From positions 62,001 to 126,000 of the forward strand of contig NZ_WFLJ01000007.1 in assembly GCF_009208735.1 (NCBI RefSeq): a DNA stretch of 64,000 nt, given 5' to 3'. Under the pieces are notes generated by a model that did no database searches, was not told where the DNA came from, and saw only the letters and a program-made list of their open reading frames with translations. Of this stretch, positions 54,414 through 64,000 are shown in pieces (position 1 is the stretch's first letter; each line of letters opens with the position of its first letter). The position numbers were made by a program, and so were the translations under genes. Source of the stretch: Janthinobacterium rivuli. Lineage in GTDB: Bacteria; Pseudomonadota; Gammaproteobacteria; Burkholderiales; Burkholderiaceae_D.

Positions 54414-54851
54414 TTAAAAACACTGGATAAAGGCGCCGTTGCGGTGGCAGATGCGCCCATTGGCATCGAGCGTGGCGTTGCCCACGCCGTTGTAGCGTGC
54501 CCCGGCCGCGTCGCGGCAGCCGCCCGTGTCGCAGGAACCAATGGGCTGCGGCGTGCGCGGCATGGGTACGGCCGGGCCGGGCGGCAGGGACGCCATGGGC
54601 ACGACGGAGGGCGCGGGCTGCGCCGGCATGCGGCCGATCACCTGCGACACGGCACGGCGCGGCTGCGCGGGCGGCGCCGGGCGGCATGGTTCCACCGCCA
54701 GCTTGCCGCTGTCGCGCGGATCGAGCCGGCACACGGGCAAAGCCTCAGTCAAGGACTCGGCGGGCGACGCCTGTTCCTGCGCCCAGGCATGGCCGCCAGC
54801 GAACAGCATGGCGCAGGCCAGCACCGGTATGGTTCTGATCATCGTCTTCAT
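54414..54851 (-). CDS. Small exported Pro-rich protein of unknown function
   Basis: 145 residues. A signal peptide ends AWAQ, a Pro/Ala-rich spacer follows, and the C-terminus has a compact Cys-bearing motif (SCDTGGCRDAAGARYNG, then RICHRNGAFIQCF). Four cysteines in the tail suggest disulfides in the periplasm. GGAGG precedes ATG 54851. It is divergent from the TonB-dependent receptor across the Fur box, so it might share its iron control. I do not recognise the family. Confidence 0.75.
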   Translation of the reverse strand: MKTMIRTIPVLACAMLFAGGHAWAQEQASPAESLTEALPVCRLDPRDSGKLAVEPCRPAPPAQPRRAVSQVIGRMPAQPAPSVVPMASLPPGPAVPMPRTPQPIGSCDTGGCRDAAGARYNGVGNATLDANGRICHRNGAFIQCF

Positions 54852-54977
54852 GCCACCTCCCCAAGCATCGATCATACCGCTTTCATTATTGGCACACGCG
54901 GCGCCAGATGCCATGCGCACCTTGCAACAGTGTTTTATTTCCTTTCAGCACTTTCTTTCTTGCCAGGATGGCATTAC

Positions 54978-54996
54978 AATAAGAACGATTCTTATT
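54978..54996. promoter_or_regulatory. Fur box
   Basis: AATAAGAACGATTCTTATT is a perfect 8-bp dyad with a 3-base centre, matching the Fur consensus layout (19 bp, A/T-rich, AAT..ATT ends). It is 102 bases upstream of the receptor start and 127 from the divergent small gene. A further partial unit (CTCATTACGAG) follows. Confidence 0.7.
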
Positions 54997-55097
54997 CTCA
55001 TTACGAGAATTCGAGCGCAGTTGATTCTCTTTTCATTCATTGATACCCGAGCCACCCGGAAGGCAGCCAGGAAATAACAACATCCGGAAAGTTCACC

Positions 55098-57155
55098 ATG
55101 ACCCAGCGTAGTCCCGCCTTCGTAGCCCCCGTCGCCACTCCCGCCCGCTCTATCCATTCCGCCGCCCTGCTCCTGCCCTGCCTGCTCTCGCTGGCCGTCA
55201 GCAGCGCCTGGGCCGAAGGCAATGCGGCCGCCGATCCCACCATGAACACGGTCGTCGTCACGGCGTCGGGCACGGCCATCGACATCAAGGATGCGCCGGC
55301 CAGCATCAGCGTCATCACGCGCGAGGAAATCGAGCGCCAGCCCGTGTATGACTTGAATACCCTGCTGCGCCGCATCCCCGGCGTGACGGGCGGCACCGGT
55401 CCCGAGCGTGAGGCGTCGAAGATCAAGCTGCGCGGCTTGCCCGACAAATACACCCTGATCCTGGTCGACGGCAAGCGCGTGGGCAGCTCGGCCGACACGG
55501 CTTACCGTCCCGACCTGGGCCGCCAGGACTTGAACTGGATCTCGCCCGACATGATCGAGCGCATCGAAGTGGTGCGCGGACCCATGTCGTCGCTGTACGG
55601 CTCGGACGCCATGGGCGGCGTGATCAACATCATCACGCGCAAGGTGCCGGGCAAGTGGAACGGTTCGGCCACGGCCAACTACACGCAGCCGCAGGACAGC
55701 GACCGCGGCACGGCGCATCAGCTGGGCGTGAACCTGGCCGGCCCCCTGTCGGACACGGTGGGCATGCGCCTGGGCGTGAGCCAGACGCGCCAGAATCCCG
55801 ATGAAAAATTCGACAAGGCCGGTGGCATGGGCGGCGAACGCAACCAGACTGTCTCGGGCCAGCTGACCTGGGCGCTGGACAAGAAACAGAACCTGTCGCT
55901 GGACGCCAGCTATGGCAGGCAGGAAGCCAGCACGTCGAGCGCGCGTGATGCGGATGGCGAGCCGCTGGTCGACAGCTGGGGCGCCAGCAAGCTGATACGC
56001 AAGAGCGTCAGTCTCGGCTATGAAGGCCGCTGGGACTTCGGCAAGACCATGGTCAACCTGTATCACAACGACTTCGACAACGAAGTCGTCGGCACGGTGG
56101 CCAAATCCAAGGACAGCACGCTCGACGCCAGCCTGGAAAAACGGGTCGGCTGGGGCGGCATCGAGCAAATGCTGGTGGTGGGCGGCCAGTGGAAGCACCA
56201 GGAATTGACGAATACGGACACCATCGGCACCGTGCCCACCGATTACCTGGGCAACCCCGTGAGCGGCGCGACCCTGTCGGGCACCACCTCGGCCCTGTTC
56301 GCGGAAGATCAGCTGTTCCTGCGCGACAACTTGACGGCCACGGCCGGCCTGCGCCTCGATCACCACGGCAAGTTCGGCAACCACTACAGCCCGCGCCTGT
56401 ACCTGGTGTATCACCCTGCCCCCGCCTGGACCATCAAGGGCGGCGTCTCGCAAGGCTTCCGCGCCCCGAGCCTGAAGGAAAACTCGCCGGCGGCAGCGAC
56501 CAACTCGGGCGGGCGCGGTTGCGGCAGCTTGAAACCGCTGGGCTACATCAGCGGCACCTGCTACATGGCCGGCAATGCGGACTTGAAGCCGGAAACGAGC
56601 ACGGCAGCCGAGATCGGCGTGGCGTGGGAACAGAATGGCTGGGACGTGGGCCTAACCTGGTTCCACACGGATTTCAAGAACAAGATCGACTATGCGCCGC
56701 TGGGCTTCTACCAGAAGCGCTGGTGGACCAAGATGACGAATATCCAGAAGGCGCGCACCAGCGGCCTGGAAGCGACGGCCACCATCCCGCTGACGAAAAA
56801 CCTGAACTGGCGTAACAACGTGACCTACATGGCGGAAGCGAAAAACCTGACCACGGGCGCCAACCTGCTGTCGACGCCAAAACTGTCGTGGTACTCGGCG
56901 CTGGGCTGGCAAGTCAACGACCAGTTGTTCGGCGAGGTATCGGCCCAGTACACGGGCAAGGAACTCGATGCTGGCAAGCTGGCCGACAAGGCTTACACCA
57001 TCGTCGACACCGTCGTGTCGTACAAGGTCACGCCACAATGGACCGTGCGCGGCGGCGTGCAAAACCTGTTCAAGAAGGGCCCGATGGCCGACGGCCTGGT
57101 CGACTACTATGTGCCGGGACGGCGCATGTTCGTTGGCCTGACCTCGCGTTTTTAA
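55098..57155 (+). CDS. TonB-dependent siderophore/colicin-type receptor (FepA/CirA-like)
   Basis: 685 residues. A long signal peptide (ending AWAE) is followed by the TonB box MNTVVVTASG. The plug domain (~60-170) has DLNTLLRRIPGV, KIRGL-like KLRGLPDKYTLILVDG and ERIEVVRGPMSSLYGSDAMGGVINI. The 22-strand barrel ends with a terminal Phe (GLTSRF). The closest named groups are catecholate siderophore receptors and colicin I receptor. A Fur box lies upstream, so iron-repressed expression is expected. GGAAAG precedes ATG 55098. Ligand unknown. Confidence 0.92.
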   Translation: MTQRSPAFVAPVATPARSIHSAALLLPCLLSLAVSSAWAEGNAAADPTMNTVVVTASGTAIDIKDAPASISVITREEIERQPVYDLNTLLRRIPGVTGGTGPEREASKIKLRGLPDKYTLILVDGKRVGSSADTAYRPDLGRQDLNWISPDMIERIEVVRGPMSSLYGSDAMGGVINIITRKVPGKWNGSATANYTQPQDSDRGTAHQLGVNLAGPLSDTVGMRLGVSQTRQNPDEKFDKAGGMGGERNQTVSGQLTWALDKKQNLSLDASYGRQEASTSSARDADGEPLVDSWGASKLIRKSVSLGYEGRWDFGKTMVNLYHNDFDNEVVGTVAKSKDSTLDASLEKRVGWGGIEQMLVVGGQWKHQELTNTDTIGTVPTDYLGNPVSGATLSGTTSALFAEDQLFLRDNLTATAGLRLDHHGKFGNHYSPRLYLVYHPAPAWTIKGGVSQGFRAPSLKENSPAAATNSGGRGCGSLKPLGYISGTCYMAGNADLKPETSTAAEIGVAWEQNGWDVGLTWFHTDFKNKIDYAPLGFYQKRWWTKMTNIQKARTSGLEATATIPLTKNLNWRNNVTYMAEAKNLTTGANLLSTPKLSWYSALGWQVNDQLFGEVSAQYTGKELDAGKLADKAYTIVDTVVSYKVTPQWTVRGGVQNLFKKGPMADGLVDYYVPGRRMFVGLTSRF

Positions 57156-57170
57156 GGCCTGGCTCAAGGT

Positions 57171-57521
57171 TTAATAACGGGGCGGCGGCGTATCGGGCGG
57201 CGGCGTGGCGGCATTCGCCGGCACGCTGCCCAGCATCCGCCCGACCACGGGCACCTTGTGGCCGCTTGCATACATGCATGTTTGATAAGAGTCATCGTAA
57301 CTGCGCTGCATGCCATGCGAGGAACTGTCAGCCGCACCCGTGCCAGCCAGCTGCGCCTGCGCATAGCCACGGCAACTGCCGTCGTCGACGCGGAATTGCT
57401 CTAGACTCTTGCCCGTGCCGGGCAAGGCCATGGCCGACGGCCCTTCCGGCATCACCGTGCAGGCGGCCAGCAGCAGGGGCGCCAGCAGGCCGGCACGCCC
57501 CATCAACGCTTTCGTCTTCAT
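57171..57521 (-). CDS. Small lipoprotein of unknown function
   Basis: 116 residues. A lipoprotein signal has the lipobox LAAC (LLLAACTVMPEG). The mature part has a DDGSCRGYAQAQ helix, a SYDDSYQTCMYASGHKVP block and a Pro-rich tail. This pattern (Cys-x-GYA... Tyr-x-x-Cys) recurs in proteobacterial glycine-zipper-like lipoproteins, though no clear glycine zipper is seen here. GGAGG before ATG 57521. Converges on the receptor gene, with 15 bases between stops. Next to another small exported protein. Confidence 0.8.
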   Translation of the reverse strand: MKTKALMGRAGLLAPLLLAACTVMPEGPSAMALPGTGKSLEQFRVDDGSCRGYAQAQLAGTGAADSSSHGMQRSYDDSYQTCMYASGHKVPVVGRMLGSVPANAATPPPDTPPPRY

Positions 57522-57534
57522 CTTCGCCTCCCCG

Positions 57535-57945
57535 TCAGCGCACGCTGGTCGGCAGCACGGCACGCCATGCCGTACTGCAGGTTTTCACGTAGGGATAATA
57601 GCCCTGCGGCCGCGCGCAGTAGTACCACATCTGCGCCGTCGGCTCGCCACCCTGCTCGATGTACACGGGTGGCGGCTGCACGATCAAGGTGCGCCCGTAC
57701 GGATAAGGATAGCCATACCACGGATCGCCATACCAGCCTGGCCCATAGCCATACCACCAGGGCGATCCCACCCATACGCCCACGTGCGAACGGCCATGGA
57801 AGTGGCCGTGGCCGCCGTGGAAACCGCCATGGCCGCCGTGTCCGGAATGTCCACCGGGAGCGCCCCAGGCGCCGCCCGCCACCGCCAGTCCCATCGCCGC
57901 TGCCAGCGCCAGCGACGCCCAGCGGCCTGTGTTATTGCCATCCAT
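57535..57945 (-). CDS. Exported Gly/His/Tyr-rich protein of unknown function
   Basis: 136 residues. A signal peptide ends GAWGAPGG, followed by a His/Gly-rich stretch (HSGHGGHGGFHGGHGHFHGRS, residues ~33-53). A Trp/Tyr/Pro-rich segment (SPWWYGYGPGWYGDPWYGYPYPYG) and a conserved-looking end (MWYYCARPQGYYPYVKTC) come next. The last block is widespread in small proteobacterial envelope proteins. The His-rich part could bind metal. GGAGG lies upstream of ATG 57945. It ends 13 bases before the lipoprotein start, so the two are probably co-transcribed. Confidence 0.8.
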   Translation of the reverse strand: MDGNNTGRWASLALAAAMGLAVAGGAWGAPGGHSGHGGHGGFHGGHGHFHGRSHVGVWVGSPWWYGYGPGWYGDPWYGYPYPYGRTLIVQPPPVYIEQGGEPTAQMWYYCARPQGYYPYVKTCSTAWRAVLPTSVR

Positions 57946-58083
57946 GACATCCTCCCGCCTTTCATGCCAGACTGTGAATCTCACTCCATTATTGGCAGAG
58001 GGCGGGCACAAGCAAAGGCGCCGTAACAATTGCTCACCTTTGATACGCCGAGGATATGGACGGCTAGAAAGTTTCATTTACGC

Positions 58084-58121
58084 AAAATACAAACAGCCCC
58101 GCGGCGCTGGCCACGGGGCTG
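58084..58121 (-). terminator. Terminator after hppA
   Basis: CAGCCCCG and CGGGGCTG form an 8-bp GC-rich stem (58094-58101, 58114-58121), with a 12-base loop. A T-rich stretch (TTTGTATTTTG) follows on the minus strand. It lies 16 bases past the hppA stop. Confidence 0.65.
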
Positions 58122-58137
58122 CAGGGAATGCGCCGTC

Positions 58138-60261
58138 TTATTGCGCCGGCAAGCTTTGCACGGGTGTGGCCGGCGCCAGGATGGCCGGCGCGGGCGCGTG
58201 GATGGGCGCCGGCGCCTTGACCGCCAGCCAGCCCGTGGCCGGCAGCAGCGGCACCAGCAGCAGGGCCACGATGTTGATGATCTTGATCAAGGGATTCACT
58301 GCCGGACCGGCCGTGTCCTTGTACGGGTCGCCCACCGTGTCGCCCGTGACGGCCGCCTTGTGCGCGTCCGACCCCTTGCCGCCGAAGTGGCCATCCTCGA
58401 TGTATTTCTTCGCATTGTCCCAGGCGCCGCCGCCCGTGGTCATGGAAATGGCCACGAACAGGCCCGTGACGATGGTCCCCATCAGCAAGCCACCCAGCGC
58501 CGCCGGCCCCAGCAGCATGCCAACGAGGATGGGCACCACCACCGGCAGCAGGGACGGCACGATCATTTCGCGGATGGCGGACGCCGTCAGCATGTCGACG
58601 GCCTTGTCGTATTCGGGCCGCGCCGTGCCTTCCATGATGCCCTTGATGTCGCGGAACTGGCGCCGCACCTCGACCACCACGGCGCCGGCCGCGCGGCCCA
58701 CGGCTTCCATCGCCATGGCGCCGAACAGATACGGTATCAGGCCGCCGATGAACAGGCCGACGATGACCATGGGGTTCGACAAATCAAAGGTGATGTGCTG
58801 GCCCACGGATTCGAGCGCATGCGTGTAATCGGCGAACAGCACCAGCGCGGCCAGCCCGGCCGAACCGATGGCATAGCCCTTGGTGACGGCCTTGGTCGTG
58901 TTGCCGACGGCGTCGAGCGGATCGGTGATGGCGCGCACGGAGTCGGGCAAGCCCGACATTTCCGCGATGCCGCCCGCGTTATCCGTGATGGGGCCATACG
59001 CGTCGAGCGCGACGATGATGCCCGCCATCGACAGCATGGAAGTGGCCGCGATGGCGATGCCGTACAGGCCTGCCAATTGATACGAGACGAGAATGGCGAC
59101 GCAGACGGCCAGCACCGGATACGCGGTGGATTTCATCGACACGCCCAGGCCGGCGATGATGTTGGTGCCGTGACCCGTCGTCGACGCTTCGGCGATGTGG
59201 CGCACGGGCTTGAAGTCCGTGCCCGTGTAGTACTCGGTGATGTACACCATCAGGCCCGTGAGGACGATGCCGACGACGGTGGCGCCCAGCATCTTGTAGC
59301 GCATGGCGTCGTCGGGCCACAGCAGCCACGTGACCACGGCAAAGCCGACCAGGGACAGGCCGGCCGCCCACCACAGGCCCGTGTACAGGGCCGACATGAT
59401 CTTCTTGCCGGGGGCCGTCTTGACCATCGAGCAGCCGACGATGGAGGCGAGGATGGAGACGGCGCCCAGCAGCAGCGGGTAGATGATGGCCGTGCCGCTC
59501 GCCTCTGCCATCAGCAAGGCGCCCAGCAGCATGGTGGCGATCAGGGTCACGACATAGGTTTCGAACAGGTCGGCCGCCATGCCGGCGCAGTCGCCCACGT
59601 TGTCGCCCACGTTGTCGGCGATGACGGCCGGGTTGCGCGGGTCGTCCTCGGGGATGCCCGCCTCCACCTTGCCCACCAGGTCCGCGCCCACGTCGGCGCC
59701 CTTGGTGAAGATGCCGCCACCGAGCCGCGCGAAGATGGAAATGAGCGAGGCGCCGAAGGCCAGGCCGATCAGGGGCTTGATCAGGTCATGCTGGGTGAGG
59801 CCGGGCGCGCCCGTCGTCACCAGCAGCCAGTAGAACAGGGTCACGCCCAGCAGGCCCAGTCCGACCACCAACATGCCGGTGATCGCGCCGCCCTTGAAGG
59901 CCACGTTCAGCGCCTGGTTGATGCCCAGGGTGGCCGCCTGCGCCGTGCGCACATTGGCCCGCACCGAGACATTCATGCCGATGAAGCCGCAGGCGCCCGA
60001 CAGTACGGCGCCGATCAGAAAGCCCAGCGCCGTATGCAGGCCCAGCAGCACGTAAATGGCGATCAGCAGCACCACGCCCACAAACGCGATGGTGCGGTAC
60101 TGGCGCGCCAGGTAGGCGGCCGCGCCCTGCTGGATGGCCAGGGCGATTTCCTGCATGCGCGCGTTGCCGGGATCCTGCCGCAGGATCCAGCTGCGCGACA
60201 CCAAACCATAAATGACTGCGACCACGCCGCAGGCTACCGCAAACCACAAACTGGCTGCCAT
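58138..60261 (-). CDS. hppA: Membrane-bound H+-translocating pyrophosphatase (K+-independent type)
   Basis: 707 residues with about sixteen membrane helices. The active-site blocks are [47 protein letters not shown] and [18 protein letters not shown]. The GNTTKA segment has Lys where K+-dependent enzymes have Ala, marking the K+-independent proton-pumping class. It couples PPi hydrolysis to H+ export across the inner membrane. AGGGGA precedes ATG 60261. It lies downstream of adk, separated by a terminator, so it has its own promoter within ~140 bases. Confidence 0.95.
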   Translation of the reverse strand: MAASLWFAVACGVVAVIYGLVSRSWILRQDPGNARMQEIALAIQQGAAAYLARQYRTIAFVGVVLLIAIYVLLGLHTALGFLIGAVLSGACGFIGMNVSVRANVRTAQAATLGINQALNVAFKGGAITGMLVVGLGLLGVTLFYWLLVTTGAPGLTQHDLIKPLIGLAFGASLISIFARLGGGIFTKGADVGADLVGKVEAGIPEDDPRNPAVIADNVGDNVGDCAGMAADLFETYVVTLIATMLLGALLMAEASGTAIIYPLLLGAVSILASIVGCSMVKTAPGKKIMSALYTGLWWAAGLSLVGFAVVTWLLWPDDAMRYKMLGATVVGIVLTGLMVYITEYYTGTDFKPVRHIAEASTTGHGTNIIAGLGVSMKSTAYPVLAVCVAILVSYQLAGLYGIAIAATSMLSMAGIIVALDAYGPITDNAGGIAEMSGLPDSVRAITDPLDAVGNTTKAVTKGYAIGSAGLAALVLFADYTHALESVGQHITFDLSNPMVIVGLFIGGLIPYLFGAMAMEAVGRAAGAVVVEVRRQFRDIKGIMEGTARPEYDKAVDMLTASAIREMIVPSLLPVVVPILVGMLLGPAALGGLLMGTIVTGLFVAISMTTGGGAWDNAKKYIEDGHFGGKGSDAHKAAVTGDTVGDPYKDTAGPAVNPLIKIINIVALLLVPLLPATGWLAVKAPAPIHAPAPAILAPATPVQSLPAQ

Positions 60262-60402
60262 ATCGTCCCCTTCTGTTTTTATCCGACGTCATTGCCAACA
60301 GCTGCAGACCGCACCGGGTAGGCACGCGCAGCCAGGAAAACACGACCTGCAAAAAAACTGAACCACGAAAACGACACGGCACCGCCGGTGAACAGCGGGC
60401 AC

Positions 60403-60431
60403 AAAAAAAGCGGACACTCAGGTCCGCTTTT
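60403..60431 (-). terminator. Rho-independent terminator after adk
   Basis: AAAAGCGGAC and GTCCGCTTTT form a perfect 10-bp stem with a 6-base loop. A T-run follows on the minus strand. It begins 11 bases past the adk stop and closes the lpxK-to-adk group. Confidence 0.88.
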
Positions 60432-60441
60432 CAACAACCGC

Positions 60442-61161
<720 letters not shown>

Positions 61162-61293
61162 CTATGGCTATCTTTCCCTACGAAACTTACCACAAAAAAT
61201 CCCCGGAACGCCAGTTTGCTGTCGAATTGCTATGCCCTGATTGATCAAAGCCAGCAATTAGCGAAGCAGGCGTTTCAAAATGTGGTTTTTACT

Positions 61294-61324
61294 GCAGGCG
61301 CACAAATTTTATTTGCACGCCTGC
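61294..61324. other. Long imperfect hairpin between kdsB and adk
   Basis: GCAGGCG-ca-CAAAT-ttt-ATTTG-ca-CGCCTGC: two perfect stem segments flank a symmetrical CA/CA bulge. It lies 17 bases past the kdsB stop. No T-run follows on the minus strand, so its use as a terminator is uncertain. The rest of 61099-61341 shows no gene. Confidence 0.4.
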
Positions 61325-61341
61325 CGTTTTGCGGGTAGCGC

Positions 61342-62097
61342 TTACAGGGCGCCGTAGTGGGCTTGCACCCTGGCAAGATCTTCCGGCGTGTCGACACCGG
61401 CGGCCGGGGCCGAGTCCGTGACGTGCACGGCGATGGCGACACCGTGCCACAGCACGCGCAACTGCTCCAGCGCCTCGATCGCTTCCAGCGGCGAAGCGGA
61501 CAATTGCGGATATTCTTGCAAAAATGCATTGCTGTACGCATACAGGCCGATATGGCGCAGCGGCACGTAGCCTTGCGGCAAGCTGTCTTTCGACTGCGCG
61601 AAGCCGTCGCGATGCCAGGGGATGGTGGCGCGCGAAAAATACAAGGCACGGCCATTTTTATCCAGCACGACCTTGACGACATTCGGGTTGAAGGCCTCAA
61701 GCACATCGTGCAGCGGATGGGCGCAGGTGGCCATGGGCACGGTGGCGCTGATCTGCGCGGCGCAGGCGGCCAGCAGGGATGGATCGATCAACGGTTCGTC
61801 GCCCTGCAGATTGACGACGACGGCGTCCGGCGGCAGCCCGAGCGTGCGCGCCACTTCGGCGATGCGGTCCGTGCCCGACGGATGGTCGCTGCGCGTCATG
61901 CACACTTCCACGCCATGCGCGGCGCAGGCGGCGCGGATGCTGTCATGGTCGGTGGCGACGATGACGCGCGCCGCGCCAGAGAGCAGCGCCTGCTCGGCCA
62001 CGCGCACCACCATCGGTTTGCCGCCCAGGTCAGCCAGCGGCTTGCCCGGCAGGCGCGTCGAGGCCAGGCGGGCCGGGATGATGACGATGAACGCCAT
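61342..62097 (-). CDS. kdsB: 3-Deoxy-manno-octulosonate cytidylyltransferase
   Basis: 251 residues. The N-terminal nucleotidyltransferase loop is [24 protein letters not shown], and [14 protein letters not shown] is the metal site. The [23 protein letters not shown] block binds Kdo. It makes CMP-Kdo for lipopolysaccharide. ATG 62097 is chosen, since the 32 upstream codons overlap trm112. It starts two bases after trm112 ends. Confidence 0.96.
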   Translation of the reverse strand: MAFIVIIPARLASTRLPGKPLADLGGKPMVVRVAEQALLSGAARVIVATDHDSIRAACAAHGVEVCMTRSDHPSGTDRIAEVARTLGLPPDAVVVNLQGDEPLIDPSLLAACAAQISATVPMATCAHPLHDVLEAFNPNVVKVVLDKNGRALYFSRATIPWHRDGFAQSKDSLPQGYVPLRHIGLYAYSNAFLQEYPQLSASPLEAIEALEQLRVLWHGVAIAVHVTDSAPAAGVDTPEDLARVQAHYGAL

Positions 62098-62099
62098 CG

Positions 62100-62276
62100 T
62101 TATTCCACTGCGTCTTGCAAGGTGCGCGCTTCGTCCGCCCACATGATGGGGATGCCATCGCGGATCGGATAGGCGAGGCGGTCGGCGCGGCAAATCAGTT
62201 CCTGCGCCTTCTTATCGTGTTCAAGCGGACCCTTGCAAACAGGGCAGACCAGGATATCAAGCAGTCGAGCGTCCAC
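62100..62276 (-). CDS. Trm112 family zinc-ribbon-like protein (YcaR)
   Basis: 58 residues. [33 protein letters not shown] and the final DEARTL are the family signature. Trm112-type proteins stabilise methyltransferases. The start is GTG 62276 (VDARLLD), supported by GGAGA seven bases before it; no ATG fits. It overlaps the lpxK end by 20 bases and is two bases from kdsB, the standard betaproteobacterial order. Confidence 0.93.
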   Translation of the reverse strand: MDARLLDILVCPVCKGPLEHDKKAQELICRADRLAYPIRDGIPIMWADEARTLQDAVE

Positions 62277-63312
62277 GACATTTCTCCACAATTTGTTGGG
62301 CCAGCGCGCTATCGATGCGCGCACTGACGGGGACGACCCACAGTCTCGGGTCATCTTTGAGATGTTCAATTTGCGCACATTTTACTGCATCCTTCTCGGT
62401 GATCAAGATCACATCCGTGTCGAGCGCGGCAAATGGCTGGTCGAGGAAGTCGTGATGGTCGGGCAGCGGCAGCTCCATGAAGTGCAGTCCGGTCCCGCGC
62501 AGCATGGCAAAGAAACGCTGCGGGTTGCCGATACCGGCCGCCGCCACGATGCGCTGGCCGCCGGCCGCCAGGTCGGCCAGCGCCATGCTTTGCGTGCGGT
62601 CGGCCAGGCGTTCGGCCACGCCGCCATCGAGCCGCATCTGCACCACCAGGGAGCCCTTGGGCGCGACCTGGTCCACCAGTGCCGGCGCCAGCGCGGCCGC
62701 ATTGATCACCGTCACGTCGCGCCGGCGGCGCGGCGATTCGCGCAGGGGTCCGGCCGGCAGCAGCCAGCCGTTGCCGGCGCCACGGCCGTCGAACAGCACG
62801 ATTTCCACGTCGCGCCGCAAGGCGTAATGCTGCAAGCCGTCGTCCGTCACCAGCACGTCGACCTCCGGGTGCGCCGCCAGCAGCGCCCTGCCCGCCTGCG
62901 CGCGGTCGCGCCCCACCATCACGGGACAGCCGCCGCGCTGGAAGATCAGCAGCGGCTCGTCGCCCACCTGCTGCGGCGTGGACGCGGCGCTGACGGCGCG
63001 CGGCGAACGGTCGGCGCTGCCATGGCCGCGCGAAATCACGCCCGGGCGCATGCCCGCCTCGCGCAAGGCTTGCACCAGCCAGATCGTCAGCGGCGTCTTG
63101 CCGGTGCCGCCGATAAAAATGTTGCCGACGACGACGACGGGCACGGGCAGGCGCGCCGATTGCAGGAGGTTGGCCCGGTACAGCCCGCGCCGCACGGCGC
63201 TCAGGGCGCCGAACAGCACGGAGACGGGCCACAGCGCGCACGCCAGCGGGCCACGCGTCAGCCAGGCGCGGGTGAGAGTGGTTTCAAGCTTGGCGGGGGA
63301 GGATGTGGGCAT
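62257..63312 (-). CDS. lpxK: Tetraacyldisaccharide 4'-kinase
   Basis: 351 residues. The P-loop [13 protein letters not shown] follows the N-terminal membrane-associated segment. VISRGHG and [24 protein letters not shown] are the family's catalytic blocks. It phosphorylates the lipid A disaccharide precursor on the inner membrane. ATG 63312 ([10 protein letters not shown]) is chosen over an upstream in-frame start. Grouped with trm112 and kdsB. Confidence 0.95.
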   Translation of the reverse strand: MPTSSPAKLETTLTRAWLTRGPLACALWPVSVLFGALSAVRRGLYRANLLQSARLPVPVVVVGNIFIGGTGKTPLTIWLVQALREAGMRPGVISRGHGSADRSPRAVSAASTPQQVGDEPLLIFQRGGCPVMVGRDRAQAGRALLAAHPEVDVLVTDDGLQHYALRRDVEIVLFDGRGAGNGWLLPAGPLRESPRRRRDVTVINAAALAPALVDQVAPKGSLVVQMRLDGGVAERLADRTQSMALADLAAGGQRIVAAAGIGNPQRFFAMLRGTGLHFMELPLPDHHDFLDQPFAALDTDVILITEKDAVKCAQIEHLKDDPRLWVVPVSARIDSALAQQIVEKCRGRSTA

Positions 63313-63348
63313 GGGGACAGACGTAAAAAATAACCCCAGGTGCAAAAT

Positions 63349-63379
63349 CCGGGGTCAGACCCGGCGGGTCTGACCCCGG
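63349..63379. repeat. REP-like inverted repeat
   Basis: CCGGGGTCAGACCC and GGGTCTGACCCCGG are perfect 14-bp arms around GGC, in the 93-bp gap between exbD and lpxK. The GGGTCTGACCCC core recurs as dispersed palindromes in betaproteobacterial genomes (from memory). A single copy is seen here. It could also terminate exbBD transcription. Confidence 0.55.
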
Positions 63380-63405
63380 CACTTCGATTGGGGTTGAATA
63401 ATAGC

Positions 63406-63846
63406 TTACTTGCCGCCCGCCTGCGCCGCGAACGTCAGCTTTTCATAGCCGGCCAGGCGCGCCGCTTCCATCACGTGGATGACCATCTGGTGCATGGCGA
63501 ACTGGTCGGCGTTGACCACCACCACGGGCGTCTGCGCGGGGGCCTTGCCGCCGTTGGCCGCCCTGGCCGCGTCCTGCAGGGCGTCGGCCAGGCCGGCCAC
63601 GTCGCGGAACGAGACCGGTTCGCGGTTGACCGTGTAGTTGCCCTTGGCGTCGATGGTGACGTCGATCTGCTGCGGCTTGTCCTTGGCTTGCTCGGCGTCG
63701 GCCGTCGGCAGGGTGATCTGCAACTCCGTAAACTTGCTGTAGGTGGTGCTGACCATGAGGAAGATCAGGATCACCAGCAACACGTCGATGAACGGGATCA
63801 GGTTGATTTCGGGGTCTTCACGCCCCTTGCCTTTGCGGAAGTTCAT
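63406..63846 (-). CDS. exbD: ExbD/TolR family biopolymer transport protein
   Basis: 146 residues. A short cytoplasmic start (MNFRKGKGREDPEINL) is followed by one membrane helix with the conserved Asp in IPFIDVLLVILIFLMV. The periplasmic domain includes VVVNADQFAMHQMVIHVME. It works with ExbB to drive TonB- or Tol-dependent processes by proton flow. The start overlaps the exbB stop by ATGA. Adjacent to lpxK, as in related genomes. Confidence 0.93.
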   Translation of the reverse strand: MNFRKGKGREDPEINLIPFIDVLLVILIFLMVSTTYSKFTELQITLPTADAEQAKDKPQQIDVTIDAKGNYTVNREPVSFRDVAGLADALQDAARAANGGKAPAQTPVVVVNADQFAMHQMVIHVMEAARLAGYEKLTFAAQAGGK

Positions 63847-64000
63847 TTGCGGCCACTGTGGACGATGTCGACGAACTTGACCGCTTGCTGCTCCATGTCA
63901 ATGACGAAGCTGTCGACGAGGGCGCGGAAGTGGCGGTAAAAGACCAGGGTCGGCATGGCGATGGCCAGGCCGAAGCCCGTGTTGTACAAGGCCACCGAGA
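63843..64000 (-). CDS. exbB: ExbB/TolQ/MotA proton-channel family protein (C-terminal part, cut by window edge)
   Basis: Translating the minus strand from the window end gives 52 codons ending in TGA at 63843. ALYNTGFGLAIAMPTLVFYR is the conserved last membrane helix of the family, followed by a cytoplasmic tail (VDSFVIDMEQQAVKFVDIV). The rest lies beyond base 64000. ATGA overlap with exbD supports a coupled exbB-exbD pair. Confidence 0.88.
   Translation of the reverse strand, partial: SVALYNTGFGLAIAMPTLVFYRHFRALVDSFVIDMEQQAVKFVDIVHSGRK

Noticed and set aside
54945-56453. 502-codon minus-strand open frame opposite the TonB-dependent receptor
   Set aside because: Antisense shadow of the receptor; no coherent motifs or ribosome site.
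58030-60321. 763-codon plus-strand open frame opposite hppA
   Set aside because: Antisense to an unmistakable pyrophosphatase.

Overview
The window looks like a chromosomal segment of an Oxalobacteraceae-type betaproteobacterium (Janthinobacterium/Duganella/Massilia-like). The grounds are the exosortase-B exopolysaccharide (EPS) genes, FxDxF-type PEP-CTERM proteins, the exbB-exbD-lpxK-trm112-kdsB-adk order and high-GC coding throughout. This placement is an inference from gene content; no database was searched.

About 0-31.4 kb is a large EPS locus read almost entirely on the minus strand. In transcription order it has a PEP-CTERM-associated CAAX-like protease, epsL, epsB (initiating transferase), a 650-bp regulatory gap with a good sigma-70 promoter, then epsD-epsE-epsF-epsG-xrtB-epsI, polymerase, flippase, a GT14 transferase and a secreted lyase. 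After one opposite-strand glycosyltransferase come two acetyltransferases, further glycosyltransferases, a signal-less heparinase-like protein, an AlgD-type GDP-mannose dehydrogenase and two sugar nucleotidyltransferases. PEP-CTERM proteins and a TIGR03790 protein lie at the far end. Together these predict export of a branched, O-acetylated, uronic-acid-containing polymer assembled by a Wzx/Wzy/Wza route, with exosortase B processing the PEP-CTERM proteins.

About 31.6-37.4 kb holds an ABC-F ATPase (uup), a tRNA-Arg(CCT), and an AlgJ/AlgI-like O-acetylation pair (SGNH + MBOAT) followed upstream by another PEP-CTERM gene.

About 37.4-45.3 kb is a very tightly packed seven-gene operon for aerobic 2-aminobenzoate (anthranilate) breakdown through CoA thioesters: CoA ligase, fused monooxygenase/reductase, short-chain dehydrogenase, MarR regulator, enoyl-CoA hydratase, acyl-CoA dehydrogenase and a RidA deaminase. 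A perfect 20-bp dyad overlaps a promoter just upstream and is the likely MarR operator.

About 45.3-54.3 kb encodes a response regulator, a 1421-residue hybrid sensor kinase, a patatin-like phospholipase, gamma-glutamyltransferase and an HSD10-type dehydrogenase preceded by a perfect 22-bp palindrome. About 54.4-58 kb has a Fur-box-preceded TonB-dependent receptor flanked by small exported proteins of unknown function. About 58-64 kb is housekeeping: H+-pyrophosphatase, adenylate kinase, kdsB, trm112, lpxK, exbD and the 3' part of exbB, cut by the window edge.

Long antisense open frames opposite the GC-rich genes are codon-bias shadows and are not annotated.
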